DNA of 64,000 nt, from positions 1,178,001 to 1,242,000 of the forward strand of contig JAGMVK010000017.1 of assembly GCA_020747065.1 (NCBI GenBank), given 5' to 3'. The notes under the pieces are model-generated. The model did not search any database and was not told the origin of the DNA. It saw only the letters and a list, made by a program, of their open reading frames with translations. Position 1 is the first letter of the stretch. Each line of letters begins with the position of its first letter. This DNA comes from Cadophora sp. MPI-SDFR-AT-0126 (taxonomy: Eukaryota; Ascomycota; Leotiomycetes; Helotiales; Ploettnerulaceae). Positions 57,983-64,000 of this stretch are shown piece after piece. The position numbers were made by a program, and so were the translations under genes.

Positions 57983-58439
57983 ACCGCAGGTGCGGCTCCG
58001 TCCCCTCCTCCCGCTGGCCGCCTGCCTCGTAGCGTTAAATAGGACCTCTCCCCAGCCGACGCTGACGTGCTGAAAGGGAGCACACCACGGAGAGGGGCAG
58101 GAGGACGTCACAACCGACCGTCGTCGATCGAACCCGGCCCCTGTTGGCTCGTCAAGCAAGCTCTCTCCCAATCAGCCTCTTGGAGCTCCGGTACAGCTCG
58201 CTCGCTCGGTGTGTAGAAGGAAGAGAAGAGAGAAGAGAGCCGGGATGAGAGAGGGAAGAGAGCCCATATATAGAGAGAGTCGTCGAAGCGAGGGCGGACG
58301 AGAAGGAGTCTGGCGAGGAGTCCGCGGGAGACGTCCGATCGACCTCCCTGCGCCGCGTGCTGCACCTTTCCCCCCTTCCCCCCTTCGCAAGTGCTAAGGT
58401 CTCCATGTATGGGAATAAGCAAGTTCACTTCATAATCTT
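57983..58439. other. GC-rich and purine-rich spacer
   Basis: Low-complexity AGAGAAGAGAGAAGAGAGCC-type sequence (58,215-58,290). It is open in several frames on both strands because of composition alone. No gene is supported. Confidence 0.5.
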
Positions 58440-58445
58440 CCAATC

Positions 58446-58594
58446 GATCCTATGGCTCAGCGGTAACTTAGAGCGCCTGGTACTATTCCGTGGAGGTCCC
58501 ACCCAAGTTCAATCCTTGGTGAGATCTATGCCTCGGATAACAACAGCGAAAGTCTTCTCGGGGGGCCTTTACTGTTGTTATCCAAGACTCTTTT

Positions 58595-58620
<26 letters not shown>
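58446..58620 (+). mobile_element. Candidate tRNA-derived SINE
   Basis: A tRNA-like head with Pol III boxes: A box TGGCTCAGCGG (58453-58463) and B box AGTTCAATCCT (58506-58516), about 50 bp apart. A D-stem (GCTC/GAGC) and a T-arm (CCAAG-TTCAATC-CTTGG) can be drawn, and the acceptor ends GATC/GATC pair. The anticodon arm does not fold properly, so it is not a working tRNA. Behind the head is a 12 bp perfect hairpin (GGATAACAACAG at 58535-58546 with its complement at 58572-58583), then a (CTTT)n tail from 58594. Head, body and simple-repeat tail are the layout of a SINE. Only one copy is in the window. Confidence 0.55.
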
Positions 58621-58625
<5 letters not shown>

Positions 58626-58816
58626 CTCTTCTCCTTCCTCCTCCCTTCCAGGTTAATCCTCTCCTCCTTTCCCCTCTCCCAGGGAAAGCAGTAGGGAGGT
58701 GGTATATCCGAGTCTGGAATCCGTGTAGGGTTCTGTACTGGAAGAGGATGTATAGTTTAAGCGAGGCCGAGTAAACAATGCGACGTACGGCTAGTATCGA
58801 GAGGCAATCCGTACAG

Positions 58817-59855
58817 TCCATGCATCCGCACCACCAGCTGTTTTGCTGCCATACAATTGAAGTTTAGTACTCGCAGCCATTCCCGTAGGCACTCCCCGCA
58901 GCCACCATCGCCATCCACTACCGCCATCTATTGCGACCATCCATCGTTGCGATCCATTCCTGCATTGAGATCATCATCACCGTGCAGTGTTACAGTCCGT
59001 GCATTGGTAGTACCCAGCTGTTTTGCTGCCATGCAATTGAAGTCCTTCCTCGCAGCCACTCCCGGTAGCCATCGCCACCACTATCCACTACCACCATCTC
59101 CTACCACTATTCATCGCCGCAATCCGTTCATGCATTGAAACCACTATCATGAGTTGTTACAGCCCATGCATTGGCAGTACCCAGCTGTTTTGCTGCCATG
59201 CAATTGAAGTCCTCCCCCGCAACCACGCTCGCGGCTCCTCCCGCAGCCACTCTTGCAGCTGCTATTGCCATCCACCAGCGCCACCCACTGCTACCATGCA
59301 TCGTCGCAATCCATTTATACATTCAAAATCATCATCATAAACGATTGCAGGCCATGTATTTGCACCACCCAACTGTTTAGCTGCTATATGATCGAAGTCC
59401 TCGCCCGCAGCCAGTCTTGCAGCGGCTACCGCCATCCACCACCGCCATCTACTGCTGCTATCCACTACTGCCATCCCTCGTTGCAATCCATTCCTGCATT
59501 GAGATCACTATCACCGTGCAGTGTTACAGTCCGTGCATTGGTAGTACCCAGCTGTTTTGCTGCCATGCAGTTGAAGTTATCCCTCGCAGCCACTCCCGCA
59601 GCCACTCCCCGCAGCCATCCACTACCACCATCTCCTGCTACAGTTCGTCGCCGCAATCTATTTATGCATTCAAATCATCAGCATGAGCTATTACAGCCGA
59701 CGCATTTGCACCACCGGCTGTTTTGCTGCCATATGATCGAAGTCCTCCCCCGCAGCCACTCTCGCAGCCACTCCCGTAGCCATCGCAGCCATCCAGCAGT
59801 GCCATCCACTGCTACCATTCATCGTCGCAATCCATTCATGCATTATCAGCATAAA
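58817..59855 (+). repeat. Minisatellite, ~175 bp unit, six degenerate copies
   Basis: Units start near 58817, 58996, 59163, 59351, 59530 and 59696 (spacing 166-188 bp). Each begins with a CCRTGCATTNG-type segment, then AGCTGTTTTGCTGCCATRYR, ATTGAAGTCCT or ATCGAAGTCCT, a Ser/His-rich CGCAGCCACTC region, and ends near CGYMRCAATCCATTCATGCAT. Because the unit lacks stops in several frames, both strands show open frames up to 207 codons, but these have no start-region or splice logic. Copies differ mainly in the number of CGCAGCCACTCYC sub-units, which explains the length variation. Confidence 0.88.
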
Positions 59856-59879
59856 TCATCTGTTTGGCATAAGTAATGC

Positions 59880-60122
59880 GCTTTAGTGAGGTCATTGAGA
59901 GCGGGGTAATTGGATGCGGTCAGTACAGGACCTGACGAGAAGGGAAGGACCTGACCCAACCTATACAAACTGCTTTCCCTACACAGAGCACACCTGCGTA
60001 TCTACCTAAATAAGCATTTCTCGACCACCATTCTGGCCCAGTGGGTTGCATGGAAGTTTTCTCGAGTCTTCGCATTGCATTTGACAACTAACATTGTGAA
60101 TATGCTAATGCGTAGTACATAG
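59880..60122. other. Spacer upstream of the small two-exon gene
   Basis: About 240 bp of normal composition, probably the small gene's promoter. Contains a short repeat, GACCTGACGAGAAGGGAAGG followed by GACCTGACCC. Confidence 0.4.
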
Positions 60123-60388
60123 ATGCCTCCATACAGTCCTGCAGCAATCGTCGCCTTCGAGAGGCTCGGCCGGCGGTGGATTCAGGTGTCCTCGAACCGC
60201 GAGGCCTGGGCCAACACCCATCGGGGTGCCGTATGTATTCCTCCCCTTCCCTATGTATCTGCTAACTTCCCCAGATGGCCATCATGTTGATCCTGGGGTT
60301 AGTGCCGGGTTGCGATGAGCACATCATCGCATGTGCGGACCTGGTTCCCCTGGTCGAGGCCGGGGAGGTCTTGCTTCGGGCTTTGTAA
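60123..60388 (+). CDS. Small two-exon protein, 73 residues, unrecognised
   Basis: Exon 1 is 60123-60230 (36 codons) and exon 2 is 60275-60388 (37 codons plus TAA). The 44 bp intron has textbook signals: GTATGT donor, GCTAAC branch site and CCCCAG acceptor, in phase 0. The product begins MPPYSPAAIVAFERLGRRW, continues SSNREAWANTHRGA, and after the junction reads MAIMLILGLVPGCDEH and CADLVPLVEAGEVLLRAL. The second exon is hydrophobic and helical, but with an acidic middle, so it is not a clean membrane span. I do not recognise a family. The perfect intron and clean frame next to heavily rearranged repeats argue for a real gene, perhaps linked to the large OrsD gene 0.9 kb downstream on the same strand. 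Confidence 0.55.
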
Positions 60389-61311
60389 ATAGTTGCTAGG
60401 GGCGGTACTCACAATTGGGAGTATCGTAAGTAGGGAGGGGCGGGGCCCTACTAAACTTTTTGTTTACTTTTTCCTATTTCCAACCAAGACAAATGGATTA
60501 AGCGAGGTACCTTAGGGGAAGGGAGTTCACACTTGTACTAGCCATTGCCGGATTACTATTGCTATATTACATTAGTAAGATCGATTTAAGGATGAGAAGA
60601 CGAAGTCAGAGGAGGGTAATGACTTGCATTAAGGTGATATAGATAGGGATGATACAGAGGATTTAGAAGCTAGTCACGGAAACCCATATCACAAGCAGAA
60701 CTTACGCAGGAGGTTCCGCTACTTGGGGATCTGCTATAATTCTATTCAACTCTAATAATACGCCCGGTTTATCTTCTGTGCTATAGCCTCAGAAGTCACA
60801 AATCCACAGCAGCTATAGAAAGCAGAAGTTAGAAGAGAAGAGGTCCAAATAGGTTAGGCAAGCAAGGACAGCTATAATTGAAACTCCCAAGGACTCTGAA
60901 GGTGAGCCTAGACACGACCAAAGTCAAGACAAACTAAGGACCCCTAAATAGGACAGCTGTCTCGCCGGCGTTGTAGCAACTAGCGACAGTCTATTGGGAG
61001 TAAAAGCTCGTCGTCAAGCTAAACCACTACGGAGAGAACGAGAGAGAGTAAGTAACGAGCAAAGGAGGGCGCGTCCCTAAGCCTGGGCAAGAGGGCTCAA
61101 TACACGGAAGCTTTCTTCCTCTTCTGTAAGGCCCCTTTTGCAGCTCGAAGAGAGAGCGCGGACCACTTGCGGCTCTGTGCTCCTACGGCGGGCACGGACT
61201 TATACTCTGTAGGGTAATATCCTCAGAGGAGTTGGCTAGTTAGTAGTAAGTAATGTCCCTACTTGTTTACGTCTCTTAGAAGGCTCTGTTTCAGTGAGTT
61301 CTGTTATTACC
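60389..61311. other. Spacer upstream of the OrsD-type gene
   Basis: About 920 bp without a convincing gene. It ends in GC-rich repeat copy 3 and the promoter of the large frame. Part of it (60,560-60,960) is purine-rich and low in complexity. Confidence 0.45.
61127..61232 (+). repeat. GC-rich interspersed repeat, copy 3 (diverged)
   Basis: Same layout as copies 1 and 2 (GGCCCCTTTTGCAGCTCGAA, GAGCGCGGACC, GCTCCTACGGCGGGCACGGA, CTTATACTCTG, AATATCCTCAGAGG) with many substitutions. It ends about 80 bp before the start codon of the OrsD-type gene and has the same orientation. Confidence 0.65.
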
Positions 61312-64000
61312 ATGTCGCTGGATCTCGTTTACAACCCGACCCACCAGGTAGTCGTTTGCCGGCGCTGCCAGACGTGCCTCGTACCCCGGCAAAGTAGTAT
61401 CGAACGACACTTGCGGGGCGAGCCGCACCGTCTGCTCGGTCCAGCTCTGAAGGCCCACTTAGCATATATCGATGGACTGACGCTACGGGACCTAGAGACC
61501 TTGAAGAGGGACCGGCCTAGGGAGTCGGTTGACCCGATCGAGTACCTCCCAATCCACGCGGGGTTTCGCTGTCTGCTCTGTCCTCTCGAAGATCCCTTCT
61601 ACACAATCCGCCTCCCCCGGATACGGGACCACATACCGAGCCATGACGGGAGAAGTGCGAGGGAGCACAAGTCGACGCCGCTCTGGGAGAGTTGCCGCCT
61701 CCAGACTTACTTTGCTAACAATGCCCTGGTGACTTACTTTGCTGTTCTCAAGGGCGTAGAGACGCCAGACCCAGCCTATTTGACTGTACTGACGGAGCCT
61801 GAGAGGGAATTGTTTGTGAAGTTAGAGGGGGATTACCAAGATGTGAAATGCGATCTCGAGGCGCAAGCAAGTATCGTTCGGGATATTAGAGAGTCCAGGT
61901 CGGAAAGGGTGCCATGGCTACACGACGTGACGCGCTTCCCATCCCACATAGTTACGCTACAGGACGAGGAGATCTGGAGCTCGTACCGACTGCCCCCAAA
62001 GAAAGAGCTTGATGCGGGTGGCGAGCATGCTACGGATCCTGATCTCGCCCGAATCCTGGTTGCAGCTGAGGCTGTCTTAAGAGACGCATACCGGTTATAC
62101 AGCGACACTTCGCCAGACCGGAAAATGACACAGCAGCGGGCCAATATCCTGAATGAATTCTATACTGGGGCGTCGGGCAAAGCAGATGGGTTCCGGTATT
62201 ACAAGAACGCGTCGACCCTGGTTACCTACTTCACCACTATGAAACAGCTGTTAGTGTACTACTACCGAGTAGTATACTGTGAAAGCGGTCATTTCACCCG
62301 GGTTCAGCTAGACCAGATACTACCTGGGGATGTTATCCAACCAACTACCCAGCAGATCCAGGCCATGGATAAGATCATAGATGCATTGGTTCTTGAAGAT
62401 GAGGAGGAAGCTGAGCTGGCTTTAAAGCACGCCATTCGGCGACTATACCTGGCCCTGATCTGCCATACTGTTGGCAGCGTGCCATTCAAATCGCCCGTCT
62501 TGAGTTTCTGCGCCATGTTGAGCAGGAAAGTCCGTGGGAAAGGCCGAGGGTTGTGGGAGGAGCCGGGGAATTTCAATAGCCACTTATCGGCTCTGACCTG
62601 GGCTGCCCAGCTCGTGCTCTTTGACTATGCTTGTTTTCAGGAGCAGGACGATGAAGATCAAATCCCTGTCTTTCTTGCCAAGATCTGCAAGAAGTTCTTC
62701 CAACAGCTAGCCGAGACACCGTTTGGGCATATTCTGCAATGGCGGCTGTACTTATTCAAGGTTGGAAAGGCCGCAATTGCTAAGCACCAAGCCCGGTGGT
62801 CCCTGGACGGGCAGACAGTGGAATATCGCGGGGTAGAATTGCAGATGTCGCAGATCTCTGACTTGGTGGCTTCCGAATACCAACGGGCCCATGCCCTGCT
62901 TTATGATGAGCTCTTGTTCCAAGCAAAAGACCTGACTCCTATGGAGTCGTGGCGGCTGAAGGACGACTTGGATCTGGAAGATTTTGGAGGTTCGTGGCTC
63001 TCTCATCCCAGTAATGCCGAGTTCTTAGAGGGTGCTGAGCTCGCTCTCTTCCGGCGGATCCAAGGCAATGCTGAGCTCCGGGCCATGTTCTTAACCAAGG
63101 CTAAGGATGGGAGCATGATCTTGTGTCCTAAGGCTATGGACATCTACGAGTCACACGCCCAAGAATTCCTACAGCCGTTATTAGTGCTATGTCATGTCCC
63201 CGGCGGCCCACCATTGCGAGCGTCCGAGTTGCTATCGATGATGTGGTGCAATAATGCTCGACAGCGCCACCTATTTATTTGGGAGAAGCTACTAATGATC
63301 TATGTTCAGTACCACAAGGGTCAGCAGCAGTCCGGGGCATACAAGGACAACATTCGCTTTATACCAAAGGCGATTGGGGATTTGGTGCTTCTTTACATTG
63401 CATATGTTTTGCCTTTAAGGCAACTGTTCCTCCGACAGCAAAAGCCCGGTGCCCTCATCTCTCCGTACCTTTGGGCGAAATTAGACGGGACGGTGTGGGT
63501 TGATGAGACACTTTCGGCTTGCTTGCGTAAGGCGTGTACCCGGGCAAAGGTGCCTTGTTTGCACACTTCCAACTGGCGGCAGTTTGCAGCATCGATTACT
63601 AAAGAGAAGTTTTCTACTAAAGAACGGGCCAACTTTGATATTGAGGAGAGCGTCGGGGAGGATATTGAAGACGAGCTGGATCTTGTTGCCTTGGCTGAAC
63701 AAAGCAACCACAGCTACCACACTTTTAATCATGCATATGCTGGCACTACTACGCTCACCATGAGTGCTTTGCTGCATCGGAATTACCGAGCATCTGAGAG
63801 CTGGCATACGTTATTCCGGCTCGATCATATTCTCCAGGGGAAGAGACCACGAGGCGCCTCAGAGACGCTGTCACTGCGAATGCTTGATGCTTCCAAGCGT
63901 GGTCAGCTTCGCCGGAGGGGGGCTTATTCTGAGGCTGACTTACTGGCGGTGGCACGGAAGTTATACAACAAACCGGACTTGCAATTCAGGGTTCCCGGTC
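61312..64000 (+). CDS. OrsD-type C2H2-finger protein with a tyrosine-recombinase-like region, 5' part (runs off the window)
   Basis: A frame open from the ATG at 61312 to the window end (896 codons), intronless, GC-rich, and free of RIP-type stops. Two C2H2-like fingers stand at the N-terminus (C16, C19, H33, H39 and C87, C90, H107, H111), as in the OrsD/DUF3505 family of fungal proteins. Residues 120-600 are mostly helical without a motif I can name. Then comes a tyrosine-recombinase-like series: GGPPLRASELLSMMW (Arg636), a basic stretch with Lys around 690, LHTSNWRQFAAS (His751, Arg756), and NHSYHTFNHAY (His802, Tyr809), which matches the family's H-S-x-x-T-x3-Y end. The final residues (ARKLYNKPDLQFRVPG) look like the lead into a RecQ/DEAD-type helicase domain, common in related subtelomeric proteins. 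That part lies outside the window. Confidence 0.75.
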   Translation, partial: MSLDLVYNPTHQVVVCRRCQTCLVPRQSSIERHLRGEPHRLLGPALKAHLAYIDGLTLRDLETLKRDRPRESVDPIEYLPIHAGFRCLLCPLEDPFYTIRLPRIRDHIPSHDGRSAREHKSTPLWESCRLQTYFANNALVTYFAVLKGVETPDPAYLTVLTEPERELFVKLEGDYQDVKCDLEAQASIVRDIRESRSERVPWLHDVTRFPSHIVTLQDEEIWSSYRLPPKKELDAGGEHATDPDLARILVAAEAVLRDAYRLYSDTSPDRKMTQQRANILNEFYTGASGKADGFRYYKNASTLVTYFTTMKQLLVYYYRVVYCESGHFTRVQLDQILPGDVIQPTTQQIQAMDKIIDALVLEDEEEAELALKHAIRRLYLALICHTVGSVPFKSPVLSFCAMLSRKVRGKGRGLWEEPGNFNSHLSALTWAAQLVLFDYACFQEQDDEDQIPVFLAKICKKFFQQLAETPFGHILQWRLYLFKVGKAAIAKHQARWSLDGQTVEYRGVELQMSQISDLVASEYQRAHALLYDELLFQAKDLTPMESWRLKDDLDLEDFGGSWLSHPSNAEFLEGAELALFRRIQGNAELRAMFLTKAKDGSMILCPKAMDIYESHAQEFLQPLLVLCHVPGGPPLRASELLSMMWCNNARQRHLFIWEKLLMIYVQYHKGQQQSGAYKDNIRFIPKAIGDLVLLYIAYVLPLRQLFLRQQKPGALISPYLWAKLDGTVWVDETLSACLRKACTRAKVPCLHTSNWRQFAASITKEKFSTKERANFDIEESVGEDIEDELDLVALAEQSNHSYHTFNHAYAGTTTLTMSALLHRNYRASESWHTLFRLDHILQGKRPRGASETLSLRMLDASKRGQLRRRGAYSEADLLAVARKLYNKPDLQFRVPG

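Noticed and set aside
58108..58443. Overlapping minus- and plus-strand open frames
   Set aside because: The sequence is purine/pyrimidine-biased and low in complexity; frames are open by composition alone.
58446..58532. Functional tRNA gene
   Set aside because: D and T arms fit, but the anticodon arm does not pair properly and the base before the anticodon is not T; better explained as a SINE head.
58817..59855. CRISPR-like array or a repeat-protein gene
   Set aside because: Units are continuous and degenerate without unique spacers, and the host is a eukaryote. The open frames on both strands are a by-product of the unit lacking stops; no start or splice evidence.

Overview
The window is nuclear DNA of a filamentous ascomycete (Pezizomycotina). 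The evidence is short introns (44 to 131 bp) with GTRNGT donors and YAG acceptors, fungal-specific families (PTH11-like receptor, Zn(II)2Cys6 regulator, sugar porter, secreted intradiol dioxygenase), and a long AT-rich block whose transposons carry the C-to-T/G-to-A signature of repeat-induced point mutation (RIP). I cannot name the species. All exon joins were read by eye from splice signals plus protein continuity.

Positions 1-25,539 are an ordinary gene-rich arm of about 50% GC. In order: 5' part of a PTH11-like membrane receptor (-), a ~4 kb stretch without a convincing gene, acetamidase/formamidase (+), alpha/beta hydrolase (+), an unrecognised Cys-rich membrane protein (-), a Bcs1-like AAA ATPase (+), a short-chain dehydrogenase (-), tubulin cofactor D (+), then a likely catabolic unit: beta-glucuronidase (-), a divergently transcribed MFS sugar porter (+) and a Zn(II)2Cys6 regulator (+). 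The two divergent genes share a 907 bp promoter holding a 110 bp tandem duplication.

Positions 25,540-52,980 are an AT-rich, RIP-type nest of transposons without host genes. It holds a gag-protease-only LTR element invaded by a solo LTR of its own family (25.7-30.2 kb); a Ty3/Gypsy element with 222 bp LTRs and a TTAGT target duplication (32.4-42.0 kb); inside that, an apparently intact, un-RIPped pogo/Fot1-type DNA transposon with 55 bp perfect inverted repeats (38.3-40.2 kb); and a moderately mutated Ty1/Copia element on the minus strand with 215 bp LTRs and a TTATT target duplication (44.6-52.3 kb). Order of events: the old elements and Gypsy were mutated first, and pogo arrived afterwards.

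Positions 52,981-64,000 are mosaic and resemble subtelomeric DNA: decayed sequence, a small NTF2-like gene, a secreted intradiol dioxygenase cut off at its 5' end beside a GC-rich repeat, three copies of that repeat, a truncated inverted Gypsy end, a tRNA-derived SINE-like unit, a minisatellite of about 175 bp x 6, a tiny two-exon gene (73 aa), and the start of a large open frame (over 896 codons). That frame has two OrsD-type C2H2 fingers followed by a tyrosine-recombinase-like signature and leaves the window where I would expect a RecQ-type helicase region. It is the most unusual item here.
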